This document shows positions 51,047-59,591 of a stretch of 64,000 bases of DNA, piece after piece. The notes under the pieces were generated by a model. That model was not told where the DNA came from, ran no database searches, and was given only the letters and a program-made list of their open reading frames with translations. Origin of the DNA: Actinomycetota bacterium (lineage in GTDB: Bacteria > Actinomycetota > Acidimicrobiia > IMCC26256 > PALSA-610); NCBI GenBank assembly GCA_005779395.1, contig SXJP01000008.1, forward strand, positions 1-64,000. The letters run 5' to 3'. The translations under genes were made by a program, and so were the position numbers. Within the stretch, counting starts at the first letter, position 1; each line of letters begins with the position of its first letter.

Positions 51047-52708
51047 ATGGCGACTTTGACCAATATGGACTCACAAGATCTTCGCAGAGCGGTCGAATCA
51101 TTTCGGGATGCTTTGCGCGAACATCAAGACGAACTGAACCGCCTCAATGTTTACCCTGTGCCCGACGGCGACACGGGCACAAACATGGCGCTGACACTTG
51201 AGTCAGTTTGCAAGGAGTTGGCGACGGCCGAAGCGATGCCGGAGGTTTGTTTAGCGATTAGCCGGGGCTCGCTCATGGGGGCGCGTGGCAACAGTGGCGT
51301 GATCATGAGCCAGATTCTTCGAGGATTCGCGGACGCGTTTGCCGATAAAGTTTCGATCGAGTCCGCAGAGATTGTCGCGGCGTTGCGTCGCGGTGCTGAC
51401 AGTGCTTATGAGGCTGTATTGCGACCCGTCGAAGGAACGATCCTCACCGTCGTTCGCGAAACAGCAGAAGCGGCAGAGGCTGCAACGGATGGCCGCGAGG
51501 TGGAACTTGCGGACTTGCTCGACCTCTTGAAGACCGCCGCAGATGATTCTGTGCGTCGCACGCCGGAGCAGCTTCCTGCGTTGCGCGCTGCTGGGGTCGT
51601 CGACTCCGGAGGGCACGGTTTCACGCTGTTCATCGCGTCGCTTCAGCACGTCGTCGATGGCCGTCCACTGCCGCAGGCAGAGCAGGTCGCGACACCAATA
51701 GTTGTTGAACGGCACTTGGCGGGCGATGACGTTGCAGATCTGCGATACGAGGTCATGTTCCTGCTCGAATCCGATGATGCTGCAATGAGAATGTTTCGCG
51801 ACGCGTGGAGCGCTATCGGCGATTCGATAGTCGTCGTTGGGGGTGACGGTATTTGGAACTGTCACGTACATACCAACGACATTGGGGCTGCAATCGAGGC
51901 TGGTATCGAAGCCGGTAGGCCCCGCGAAGTGCGGGTCACGGACCTCTTTGAGGAGGTCGCCGAAGGACGTGCGCGCGCCGCAGCAGAGGAACACGATTGG
52001 GTGATCGCTGCAGACCTCCCCGAGGCGCAGGCTAAGGACCTGCCAGAGGTCGAGACAGCCGTTGTCGCTGTAGCTGTAGGCGTTGGCGTTAGACGACTAC
52101 TTAGCGCTCTAGGCGTCCAGTGCATAGTTGCTGGCGGTCAATCTATGAACCCGAGCACGGAGCAGATTCTTGAAGCCGTCGAGTCGTGCAACTCATCTTC
52201 GGTTGTAATTCTCCCGAACAACAAGAACATCGTGCCAGTAGCACAACAGGTCCCAAGTCTCGCGACAAAATCCGTAGCCGTTGTGCCCACAACGAGCGTG
52301 CTTGAGGCATTGGCTGCACTCGTGAGCTACGACCCCGACGCGAGTCTCGACGACAACATCGCAGCGCTGGGTGAAGCAGCGCTGCGTGTACGCACGGGTG
52401 AAATCACCCAGGCGGTCCGAGACAGCAACGGCGAGTGTGGGCCAATTAGCGAAGGCGACTGGATCGCTATCGAACGTGGCGGCGGAATAGTTGCTGCCGT
52501 CGCTACCCCGTCGGAAGCTTGCTCGGCCCTACTTGATCGCATAGTCGATGGCGACGCCGAACTTGTGACCGTATTGTTAGGCGCAGATGCCAAAGCAGCA
52601 GACAATGACAGGATCGAGCATCACCTGAAGGTCGTACACCCGCACGTCGAAGTCGAGTTTCATGATGGCGGGCAACCGCTGTACCCGTACCTAGTTGGCG
52701 TGGAGTAA
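51047..52708 (+). CDS. DAK2 domain protein (FakA/YloV-like)
   Basis: A 553-residue protein with an N-terminal DhaL kinase domain (about 1-200, motif NVYPVPDGDTGTNMALTL binding two Mg ions, and SRGSLMGARGNSGVIMSQIL), a middle domain (about 220-300) and a DegV/FakB-contacting C-terminal part (about 320-553). In Firmicutes FakA phosphorylates fatty acids bound to FakB; in Actinobacteria this gene typically sits before recG. No fakB is in the window. A downstream in-frame ATG at codon 7 is an alternative start. recG follows after 3 bases. Confidence 0.88.
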   Translation: MATLTNMDSQDLRRAVESFRDALREHQDELNRLNVYPVPDGDTGTNMALTLESVCKELATAEAMPEVCLAISRGSLMGARGNSGVIMSQILRGFADAFADKVSIESAEIVAALRRGADSAYEAVLRPVEGTILTVVRETAEAAEAATDGREVELADLLDLLKTAADDSVRRTPEQLPALRAAGVVDSGGHGFTLFIASLQHVVDGRPLPQAEQVATPIVVERHLAGDDVADLRYEVMFLLESDDAAMRMFRDAWSAIGDSIVVVGGDGIWNCHVHTNDIGAAIEAGIEAGRPREVRVTDLFEEVAEGRARAAAEEHDWVIAADLPEAQAKDLPEVETAVVAVAVGVGVRRLLSALGVQCIVAGGQSMNPSTEQILEAVESCNSSSVVILPNNKNIVPVAQQVPSLATKSVAVVPTTSVLEALAALVSYDPDASLDDNIAALGEAALRVRTGEITQAVRDSNGECGPISEGDWIAIERGGGIVAAVATPSEACSALLDRIVDGDAELVTVLLGADAKAADNDRIEHHLKVVHPHVEVEFHDGGQPLYPYLVGVE

Positions 52709-52711
52709 CAC

Positions 52712-54865
52712 TTGGCGGACACGCCACTCACCCTGCGCGATCTCTCGGGCATCTCCCTTGGCGTCCTTTCAGGCGTAAGCCCAAATCTTCTCGGACGGCT
52801 CGAGTCCATGGGCCTATCAACGGTTCTTGACGTACTCGAGCATTACCCGCGTCGCTATGTGGACCGCACCAAGCGTAGCGATATTGCTGATCTTGTCGTT
52901 GGCGAAGAAACGACCGTGCTCGGCGAGGTTCGCAAGGTTTCGACGCGGCGTACTCGCAATAACAAGGCGCTAGTCGAGGTGAGCGTGCATGACGGCACGG
53001 CGTACTTGGCGATCACATTCTTTAATCAGGTATGGCGTGCGAAGCAGCTAAGCGTCGGGACGGAAGCTGCTTTTTTCGGCAAGCTCGATGTGTACCAAGG
53101 CAAGCGGCAGATGACGAACCCTGCCGTCGATGTCGTGGGCAAAGCAGATGACCGCGAAGATAAGACCGGCGGAGTAGTTCCGATCTATCCGCAATCCGGC
53201 AAGGCCGAGGTTTACACATTTCAACTCCGCAAGATCGTCGCACAGGTATTGCGGCGCTGCGCGGAGCGCGGTATCGCAGACCCGCTCCCGAAAGCAATCT
53301 CCGACGAGTTCGATTTGTTGGACCGCCAAACCGCGTATTGGGCGATCCATGCGCCAGAACATTTTGCCGAACAGATCGCAGCGCGCAAACGCCTTGTCTT
53401 TGATGAGTTCTTACGCATGCAACTCGGACTAGTTGCAACGAAACGGAACCTAGAAAATGAACAGCAAGGTGTTGCCCACGTTGTAGAGCAGAAGTTGGTG
53501 CGGGCTTTCCACGACGGGCTCGCGTTCGACCTGACGGGCGACCAGAAAGCTGCAATTGCAGAAATACTTGCAGACATGCAACGTGCTGCGCCGATGCATC
53601 GTTTGCTACAGGGCGACGTCGGGTCCGGCAAGACTGTCGTTGCTCTCAGCGCGTTGGTCGCCGCCGTCGAGTCTGGGTTTCAGGGAGCGTTGTTAGCTCC
53701 GACGGAGGTGCTAGCCGAACAGCACAACGCCGCGTGCGAGTTGTTGCTCGCTGGATTAGAGGTCGATGGTCCAACTGGTTCGTTGTTCGCTCGACGTCCT
53801 TTGCGCGCAGAGTTATTGACGAACCGAACGACTCTGAGTGAACGCAAGCGAATAAGCGCAGGACTCGATGCAGGTGAAATCGACATAGTCGTCGGTACTC
53901 ACGCTCTGCTCTATGAATCAGTCCAGATTCCGCGGCTGTCTACTGTCGTAGTCGACGAACAGCATCGTTTCGGTGTCGAGCAACGCAGCGTCATGCGCGA
54001 CAAGGGAGTCGGCGGAGCGATACCAGACATGTTGGTGATGACAGCGACCCCCATCCCGCGCACCGCCGGGATGCTCATATACGGAGACCTCGACAAGAGC
54101 GAACTGCGCGAGCTTCCGCCAGGTCGCACGCCGATCGTTACCGAGGTAATTGGAGATAGCCCACTCGACCGCGAGCGCGCATATCAGTTGTTGCGCGACC
54201 AAGTAGCGCAAGGGCATCAGGCCTACGTCGTGTGTCCGCTAGTGGAGGGCTCAGACAAAGTGCAAGCCAAAGCTGTAACCACAGAATTCGCGCGGCTTGG
54301 TCTAGAAGACTTCGCGGGACTTCGCCTCGGGCTACTTCACGGCCAACTGGCGAGTGCAGAAAAAGAAAAGGTGATGGCGGCATTCCGCGAACGAGAAATG
54401 GATGTGCTTGTCGCAACGACAGTCATCGAAGTCGGAGTTGATGTTCCGAATGCGACGGTGATGCTCATCGAAGATGCCGACCGTTTCGGCCTCAGCCAAC
54501 TACATCAGTTGCGTGGTCGTGTTGGCCGTGGCGCAGCTCTGAGCTACTGCTTCTTGTTGGCGAGTAGTGGTTCTAAGAATGCCGAAGAACGAATGGCAGC
54601 GATGGAGGCGTCGACAGATGGTTTTTATCTCGCAGAAGCCGACCTGGCTATCCGCGGTGCAGGAGAAGTCTTCGGCGAACGCCAGAGCGGATTCTCAGAT
54701 CTCAAGCTCGGACGTATCCCGAAGGACGAGGCCGTGGTGATCGAGACCCGTGCAGTCGCGGAACGACTCCTCGATTCAGATGCCAAGATGCGACAGTTGA
54801 CCATTTTGCGTGAGGAAGTCGAAGACCTCCTCGGCGACAACGTCGAATTTCTATTCAAGAGTTGA
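52712..54865 (+). CDS. recG: ATP-dependent DNA helicase RecG
   Basis: A 717-residue helicase that remodels stalled replication forks and Holliday junctions. An N-terminal wedge/OB domain (about 60-150) is followed by motor motifs: Q-motif LTGDQKAAI, Walker A LLQGDVGSGKT, DEQHRFG (motif II), VMTATPIPRT (III), VATTVIEVGVDVPNAT (V) and QLRGRVGRG (VI), and the C-terminal TRG-type hairpin region near GEVFGERQSGFSDLKLG. It starts with TTG 3 bases after the DAK2 stop. The rsmD gene follows immediately. Confidence 0.95.
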   Translation: MADTPLTLRDLSGISLGVLSGVSPNLLGRLESMGLSTVLDVLEHYPRRYVDRTKRSDIADLVVGEETTVLGEVRKVSTRRTRNNKALVEVSVHDGTAYLAITFFNQVWRAKQLSVGTEAAFFGKLDVYQGKRQMTNPAVDVVGKADDREDKTGGVVPIYPQSGKAEVYTFQLRKIVAQVLRRCAERGIADPLPKAISDEFDLLDRQTAYWAIHAPEHFAEQIAARKRLVFDEFLRMQLGLVATKRNLENEQQGVAHVVEQKLVRAFHDGLAFDLTGDQKAAIAEILADMQRAAPMHRLLQGDVGSGKTVVALSALVAAVESGFQGALLAPTEVLAEQHNAACELLLAGLEVDGPTGSLFARRPLRAELLTNRTTLSERKRISAGLDAGEIDIVVGTHALLYESVQIPRLSTVVVDEQHRFGVEQRSVMRDKGVGGAIPDMLVMTATPIPRTAGMLIYGDLDKSELRELPPGRTPIVTEVIGDSPLDRERAYQLLRDQVAQGHQAYVVCPLVEGSDKVQAKAVTTEFARLGLEDFAGLRLGLLHGQLASAEKEKVMAAFREREMDVLVATTVIEVGVDVPNATVMLIEDADRFGLSQLHQLRGRVGRGAALSYCFLLASSGSKNAEERMAAMEASTDGFYLAEADLAIRGAGEVFGERQSGFSDLKLGRIPKDEAVVIETRAVAERLLDSDAKMRQLTILREEVEDLLGDNVEFLFKS

Positions 54866-54870
54866 GGATC

Positions 54871-55467
54871 ATGGCAGCACCAGGACTTCGTGTTATTGCA
54901 GGATCGGTTCGTTCGCGCCGCCTAGTTGTCCCGAAAGGGGACCAAGTCAGACCAACTAAAGACAGGGTGAAAGCCGCGATCTTTTCGGCTCTTGAGTCGC
55001 GGGGACTCGTACGGGACGCAGTCGTATTGGACCTATTCGCTGGTAGCGGCGCGCTCGGCTTAGAAGCGCTCTCGCGAGGTGCTGCATCAGCGACGCTCGT
55101 CGAACATCTGCCAGCAGCACTTGAGGCCATTAGGGAAAATGTCGCGGCGTGCAAGTTCGACAAAGAGGCGCGGATAGTCGCCCGAAGTGTCGGCACGTTT
55201 CTGACATCATGCGTAAGTACCTTCGACTTAGCCTTCATCGATCCGCCGTATGAAATGACGAACGTAGAGGTCGAACAACTTGTGGAGCGTCTTACTCCAC
55301 TTGTGCCGGGGGGAACGCTTGTGATCGAGCGGCCGACGCGTGTTCAGCCCACAGACAAACCAGAGATAGATAGCGTGGGGGACTGGCAAGAATCGTGGCG
55401 ACGGACGTTCGGCGATACGCTCGTGTTGTTCTTCGGTCCCGGCTCTTCTGCCGACGGGCTGTCATAG
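54871..55467 (+). CDS. rsmD: 16S rRNA (guanine966-N2)-methyltransferase RsmD
   Basis: A 198-residue methyltransferase: IAGSVRSRRLVVPKGDQVRPTKDRVKAAIFSAL at the start, SAM motif LDLFAGSGALGLEALSRGA and the catalytic DPPYEM. It methylates G966 of 16S rRNA in the 30S subunit. ATG 54871 is used; the in-frame TTG at 54862 overlaps the recG stop and is also possible. Located between recG and coaD, the usual order. Confidence 0.94.
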   Translation: MAAPGLRVIAGSVRSRRLVVPKGDQVRPTKDRVKAAIFSALESRGLVRDAVVLDLFAGSGALGLEALSRGAASATLVEHLPAALEAIRENVAACKFDKEARIVARSVGTFLTSCVSTFDLAFIDPPYEMTNVEVEQLVERLTPLVPGGTLVIERPTRVQPTDKPEIDSVGDWQESWRRTFGDTLVLFFGPGSSADGLS

Positions 55468-55473
55468 AGAAAC

Positions 55474-55479
55474 TAGAAT
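55474..55479 (+). promoter_or_regulatory. Possible -10 box before coaD
   Basis: TAGAAT lies 39 bases before the GTG start of coaD, in the 50-base gap after rsmD, and is one base from the sigma-70 type -10 consensus. No convincing -35 is seen 16-18 bases upstream. A transcript of the coaD-rpmF-smc cluster could start here in addition to read-through from recG. Confidence 0.3.
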
Positions 55480-55517
55480 TTCGTATACGCACACGCGTAC
55501 GAGGAGTTGATTGAAAC

Positions 55518-56003
55518 GTGGCTACTGCACTGTGTCCTGGATCATTCGATCCAGTCACCTACGGCCATCTCGACATCATCGAGCGCACAGCGCGTCACTT
55601 CGACGACGTCATCGTGGCCGTAATCAGGAACCCCCAGAAATCACAAAGCCTCTTTACGCTCGAAGAGAGGCAGGAGCTATTGCACGAAAGTCTCGCTCAC
55701 GTGCCAAATGTCCGAATCGAGTTCTTTAAGGGACTTCTTGTTGAGTTTGCGAAGCAGCACGGAGCATCTTCGATCGTCAAGGGTTTGCGCGCGATATCTG
55801 ATTTTGACTATGAACTTCAGATGGCACAGATGAATCAGCGTTTATCGGGGATCGACACGTTCTTCATTTCGACAACACCGCAGCACTCGTTTTTGTCGTC
55901 GAGCCTCGTTAGGGAAGTAGCGCGTTTCGGAGGAGATGTGTCGAGCATGGTCCCGCCGATTGTCGTCGAGCGCCTTCAAGGCCGTTTTCGCGAGGAGGTC
56001 TGA
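55518..56003 (+). CDS. coaD: Phosphopantetheine adenylyltransferase
   Basis: A 161-residue CoA-pathway enzyme that joins ATP and 4'-phosphopantetheine. The nucleotidyltransferase motif is CPGSFDPVTYGHLD (near residue 6), with HSFLSSSLVREVA containing the ISSTxVR-like site. Starts at GTG 55518 with GAGGAG upstream. Length is normal. Last bases overlap the Shine-Dalgarno of the coiled-coil gene. Confidence 0.95.
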   Translation: MATALCPGSFDPVTYGHLDIIERTARHFDDVIVAVIRNPQKSQSLFTLEERQELLHESLAHVPNVRIEFFKGLLVEFAKQHGASSIVKGLRAISDFDYELQMAQMNQRLSGIDTFFISTTPQHSFLSSSLVREVARFGGDVSSMVPPIVVERLQGRFREEV

Positions 56004-56004
56004 A

Positions 56005-56562
56005 ATGAGCACGACAGAACCGCGCCAGCCAGTTGGATTAGATACCGAGGCAATCCTCATCGAGCTTCGTGATCTTGTCGAGCAGGCTCCGACGCTCCCG
56101 CTGTCTAGTTCTTCACGCGTTAACCGCGACGAGGCGCTTGGCTTAGTCGACGAAGCGATCGAGTCATTCCCAGAAGAGCTACGTGAAGCGCGTTGGTTGT
56201 TGAAAGAGCGCGAAGAGTTTCTCGCGAAGGCACGTCGCGAAGCGGACCAGATCATCGATGCTGCAAGAGTTCGCGCAGAGCGCATGGTCGAACGCACCGA
56301 GGTTGTCCGTGAAGCGAACAGAACTGCAGAGGCTGTCGTCACAGCAGCCAACGACAAGGCGCGCGCACTGCAACATGAGGCAGAGGACTACGTAGATCAG
56401 CGCCTAGCTGCATTCGAAGTAGTGCTCGAGCGCACGATGCAGACCGTGCAAAAGGGCCGCGACCGGTTGCAGGTCCATGTAGGAGCGCCACAGTTCGCCG
56501 AGGCCATAGACGAGGTAACTGAGTCGGCCGAATCGACTTTCTTCGACCAGGGCGACAACTAG
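56005..56562 (+). CDS. Coiled-coil protein of the coaD-DUF177 locus
   Basis: A 185-residue soluble protein. After a flexible N-terminus (about 1-45) comes a long, charged helix (about 55-165) with heptads, for example REEFLAKARREADQIIDAARVRAERMVERTEV, similar to ATP synthase subunit b and DivIVA/Wag31-like proteins. It begins at ATG 56005 with a strong GAGGAGG at 55992-55998. Actinobacteria keep such a gene between coaD and DUF177/rpmF; a role in envelope growth or division is often suggested but unproven. Confidence 0.8.
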   Translation: MSTTEPRQPVGLDTEAILIELRDLVEQAPTLPLSSSSRVNRDEALGLVDEAIESFPEELREARWLLKEREEFLAKARREADQIIDAARVRAERMVERTEVVREANRTAEAVVTAANDKARALQHEAEDYVDQRLAAFEVVLERTMQTVQKGRDRLQVHVGAPQFAEAIDEVTESAESTFFDQGDN

Positions 56563-56592
56563 GACACAAGCTTCAGCCGACTGCAGAAGTCC

Positions 56593-56623
56593 TGGTAGGA
56601 GCGTTTTCGAAGGCCTCCTGCTA
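56593..56623 (+). other. Imperfect hairpin after the coiled-coil gene
   Basis: Bases 56593-56601 can pair with 56615-56623 over 9 pairs (two G-U) around a 13-base loop. It lies in the 178-base spacer between the coiled-coil gene and DUF177, which otherwise holds no feature that I recognise. No T-run follows, so it is a weak terminator at most. Confidence 0.35.
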
Positions 56624-56740
56624 CAGTCACCACTCTCGCTTGGACTTCGTGTCACTGTTTGCTAACAGGGCCCGGCGACTCGCACCCCCCAAGAATCCCT
56701 CAATCAATTGCCCGCACGGGCATCTACGGCAGATTCAAAC

Positions 56741-57280
56741 ATGATGGCTACCTCCACCCGATTTCGCGTAAGCGTTGCTGACCTCGTCAAACGACAGGGC
56801 GCGATGCGCGCGATCGAACTCAATGAAGAACTAGGCGATCTCGAAATTGGTGGCCTCAAGTTGTCGGAGAATGGTCGAGTGCATCTCGCTGTCGCTCTCG
56901 AGCACATCGCCGAAGGTCTAGTCGTTCGTGGCGAACTCGAGACAGAGTGGGCTGGCCTTTGCGGCCGGTGCCTTTGTCCAATAATCGGGTCGATCCGACT
57001 CGGCATCGACGAATTGTTCGAGAACGATCCCGTAGAGGGTGACACATACCAACTCGACCGTGACACGATCGACCTTGAGCCACTGGTGCTCGACGCAATT
57101 GGACTCGAGATGCCGATCGCACCTAGATGCCAGGTCGACTGCGCTGGGCTTTGCGCGCAATGCGGCGCAGACCTCAACCTAGCTACATGCGAATGCGTCG
57201 CAGAGCGCGAGTCGAGTGTGTGGGACGCCCTGAATGAGATCGTATTTACAGAATCGTCCGCATCAGCACAACCCGAATAA
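56741..57280 (+). CDS. yceD: DUF177 (YceD-like) protein
   Basis: A 179-residue protein of the YceD/DUF177 family, which is linked to 23S rRNA and ribosome assembly. The start is at MMATSTRFRVSVADLV (ATG 56741; 56744 also possible). Cys residues in CGRCLCP and in CQVDCAGLCAQCGADLNLATCEC form a zinc-binding-like cluster. It is followed by rpmF after 37 bases, as in most bacteria. Confidence 0.88.
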   Translation: MMATSTRFRVSVADLVKRQGAMRAIELNEELGDLEIGGLKLSENGRVHLAVALEHIAEGLVVRGELETEWAGLCGRCLCPIIGSIRLGIDELFENDPVEGDTYQLDRDTIDLEPLVLDAIGLEMPIAPRCQVDCAGLCAQCGADLNLATCECVAERESSVWDALNEIVFTESSASAQPE

Positions 57281-57317
57281 TTACTAGTAGCAACAACGAA
57301 CGAGGAGCAACACCGCT

Positions 57318-57497
57318 ATGCCAGTTCCAAAGCGCAAACTCACGAGATCACGCACAAGAACCCGTCGCGCCGAGAATCGCAAGATCGTCGCAGCCGCACA
57401 CTCGTTGTGTGCCAACTGCGGCGCGTCGCGCCTGCCGCACACGGTTTGCGGAAACTGTGGTTGGTACCGCGGGCGTCCAGTAATTTCGGTCGAGTAA
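57318..57497 (+). CDS. rpmF: 50S ribosomal protein L32
   Basis: A 59-residue L32 starting MPVPKRKLTRSRTRTRRAEN with two Cys pairs, CANC and CGNC, making the zinc form. Taken from the sequence directly because the gene is short. A GAGGAG Shine-Dalgarno lies at 57302-57307. It sits between DUF177 and plsX, a conserved placement. Confidence 0.96.
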   Translation: MPVPKRKLTRSRTRTRRAENRKIVAAAHSLCANCGASRLPHTVCGNCGWYRGRPVISVE

Positions 57498-57532
57498 CTA
57501 AAAGCACCGAAACGCCCTGAGTTCGGCCACCT

Positions 57533-58525
57533 ATGAGTGTCAAGGTAGCGATCGATGCGATGGGCGGGGACCGCGCGCCTGACGCGATCGTCGCTGGAGC
57601 GCTCGCCGCGGTTGCTGCTCTCGATGTCGCGATCCTGCTCGTCGGCGACCTTGAACGTATCGGCCACCTCCTGCCTGACGATCTCGATGAACGCGTTGAA
57701 TTGCTTCATGCCTCCGAAGTCATCGAGATGGCAGAAGAACCTTCTAGCGCTGTCCGAACGAAGAAGGACAGTTCACTTGTTCGATGCGCCGAAGCAGTCC
57801 GCGATGGCAGAGCCGATGCCATGGTCGGTGCTGGCAATACTGGGGCAACGATGGCCGCAGCGTTACTGCGATGCGGACGCATCAAAGGCGCTCACCGACC
57901 GGCAATCGCTGTACCACTCCCGATACCGGGGTCTGAACGTAAGCAACTCCTCGTGGACGGCGGCGCGACTGTCGACCCTGAACCAGAGTGGTTGGTCGAA
58001 TGGGCTCGTCTGGGACAGGCATACGCGACTGTGCGGTTTGGTGTCGAGTCCCCGCGCGTAGGCCTGTTGTCGAACGGCGAGGAACCGGGCAAAGGCGACG
58101 CGCTACGCAAGGCTGCATTCAAATTGTTGCAGGGAGTACCTGGGTTCGACGGGAATGTCGAAGGCAGAGACTTAATGCGTCCGAGCGCTGACGTGATTGT
58201 CACAGACGGGTTCGTCGGCAACGTCGCGCTAAAGACAGCCGAAGGCGCGCTAATGGGAATAGCTGGCATGGTGTTCGGAATCCTCGACGAACCCGACTTT
58301 GCAGATTCGGCTGGGCCACTCAAGTTGCGCCTGCTCGAAGCTGCATCGGGGTTACTGCCAGACAACACCGGCGGGGCGATGTTGCTTGGCATTCGTGGCG
58401 TGTGCATGATTTCGCATGGGTCGTCATCGTCCTCGGCGATCGTGAACGCCACGAGAGAAGCAGCGCGTTGCGTTGAAGCGAACGTCATCGATCGCCTTAC
58501 CGAATCGCTAACGATGGTGGTCTGA
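57533..58525 (+). CDS. plsX: Phosphate acyltransferase PlsX
   Basis: A 330-residue enzyme that makes acyl-phosphate from acyl-ACP for phospholipid synthesis. It starts VKVAIDAMGGDRAPDAIVAGAL, with DAMVGAGNTGATMAAAL, RPAIAVPLP, SNGEEPGKGD and VTDGFVGNVALKTAEG. Length is normal. Its TGA overlaps the ATG of the carrier-like gene (TGATG at 58523-58527), so the two are translationally coupled. Confidence 0.94.
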   Translation: MSVKVAIDAMGGDRAPDAIVAGALAAVAALDVAILLVGDLERIGHLLPDDLDERVELLHASEVIEMAEEPSSAVRTKKDSSLVRCAEAVRDGRADAMVGAGNTGATMAAALLRCGRIKGAHRPAIAVPLPIPGSERKQLLVDGGATVDPEPEWLVEWARLGQAYATVRFGVESPRVGLLSNGEEPGKGDALRKAAFKLLQGVPGFDGNVEGRDLMRPSADVIVTDGFVGNVALKTAEGALMGIAGMVFGILDEPDFADSAGPLKLRLLEAASGLLPDNTGGAMLLGIRGVCMISHGSSSSSAIVNATREAARCVEANVIDRLTESLTMVV

Positions 58526-58818
58526 TGCCAGCCGAAACTCACAGCCATCGCGGAGCGATCGACACAGACGATGTCAGGATGCTCGTAATAGATCGTCTCG
58601 CAGAAGTGCTTGGCCGCGATCTCGATGAGTTGACAATGGATTCGCGACTACGGGAGGACCTTGATGCGGACGACTTCGCGATCATTGACGTCTGCGACGC
58701 GATTGAAGAAGAACTTGGTGAGCGGACGGTCAGTTTCCATCTCGAAGACGAGGAGTTGTTCGACGTCATTTCCGTTGGAGATCTAATCGAGATTGTCGTA
58801 GCGAAGTGCGCCCAATGA
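58525..58818 (+). CDS. Acyl carrier protein-like, phosphopantetheine Ser replaced by Asp
   Basis: A 97-residue four-helix protein with the ACP pattern VIDRLAEVLGRDLDELTMDSRLREDLDADDF, then IEEELGERTVSF and VGDLIEIV. In ACPs the motif is G-A-D-S-L-D, with Ser carrying 4'-phosphopantetheine. Here it is Asp47-Ala-Asp-Asp50-Phe, so the attachment Ser is Asp50 (codon GAC). It therefore cannot be a normal holo-ACP. The flanking locus (plsX before, rnc after) is the standard ACP place, with coupled starts on both sides. It might be a structural or regulatory partner of PlsX or RNase III; a true acpP must be elsewhere. Confidence 0.8.
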   Translation: MPAETHSHRGAIDTDDVRMLVIDRLAEVLGRDLDELTMDSRLREDLDADDFAIIDVCDAIEEELGERTVSFHLEDEELFDVISVGDLIEIVVAKCAQ

Positions 58819-59591
58819 CAATCGTTGCGCTTTCGGCTGAGTCTTTGAGCGCGCTCCAACAACGGCTCGGAATTGATTTTCAAGATCCTGATTTGCTCAC
58901 GTCATCTTTAGCTCATCGTTCTTGGTGTGCTGAGCGTGGTGATCGACCGTCTAACGAACGCCTCGAGTTCTTGGGCGACTCGGTACTAAGCCTCGCCGTG
59001 ACTCGTTATGTCTACGACAATTTTCCGATGCTTCCCGAGGGCCAACTGTCTGAGGTGCGCGCATCGGTTGTGAACGCAAAGGCACTCGCTGAGGTGGCTT
59101 CCGAGCTCGGCTTGGGTGAGTATTTGCTGCTAGGTAAAGGCGAAGCTGCTGCCGGGGGCCGCAAGAAACAATCGATCCTCGCTGATGCAATGGAAGCTGT
59201 GATCGCCGTCGTGTACCTGGACCGTGGCTGGACGGCCGCACGAGACTTTGTGTTGGGTTTGGTTGGCGAACGCATCCGGAACTCTGCGGAGAACTCCGGA
59301 GGCCGCGACTTCAAGACACGGATACAGGAGATGGCCGCACAGATGTCTTTCGGCAGGCCGAACTACGTCATCACGGATGCGGGTCCAGATCATGAGAAAC
59401 AGTTTTTCGCCACTCTTTTCTTAACAGGTGTGGCATACGGAACTGGTGCAGGGCGCACCAAGAAAGAAGCTGAACAGGTCGCTGCTGAGCAGGCGTGGCT
59501 TGAACTGAACAGCGCAATAGTAACTGCTAGTGAGTCCGCTACAGATGGCGGCCCCAGTTCGCACCTAAATGAGGATGGGCCTGATGCCTGA
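58815..59591 (+). CDS. rnc: Ribonuclease III
   Basis: A 258-residue endonuclease for double-stranded RNA, including rRNA precursors. The RNase III signature NERLEFLGDSVLSLAVT and the second acidic site ADAMEAVIAVVYLD are intact; the dsRNA-binding domain runs about 165-235 with KKEAEQVAAEQAW. The start ATG overlaps the stop of the carrier-like gene (ATGA at 58815). The tail overlaps the next gene by 8 bases. Confidence 0.95.
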   Translation: MTIVALSAESLSALQQRLGIDFQDPDLLTSSLAHRSWCAERGDRPSNERLEFLGDSVLSLAVTRYVYDNFPMLPEGQLSEVRASVVNAKALAEVASELGLGEYLLLGKGEAAAGGRKKQSILADAMEAVIAVVYLDRGWTAARDFVLGLVGERIRNSAENSGGRDFKTRIQEMAAQMSFGRPNYVITDAGPDHEKQFFATLFLTGVAYGTGAGRTKKEAEQVAAEQAWLELNSAIVTASESATDGGPSSHLNEDGPDA

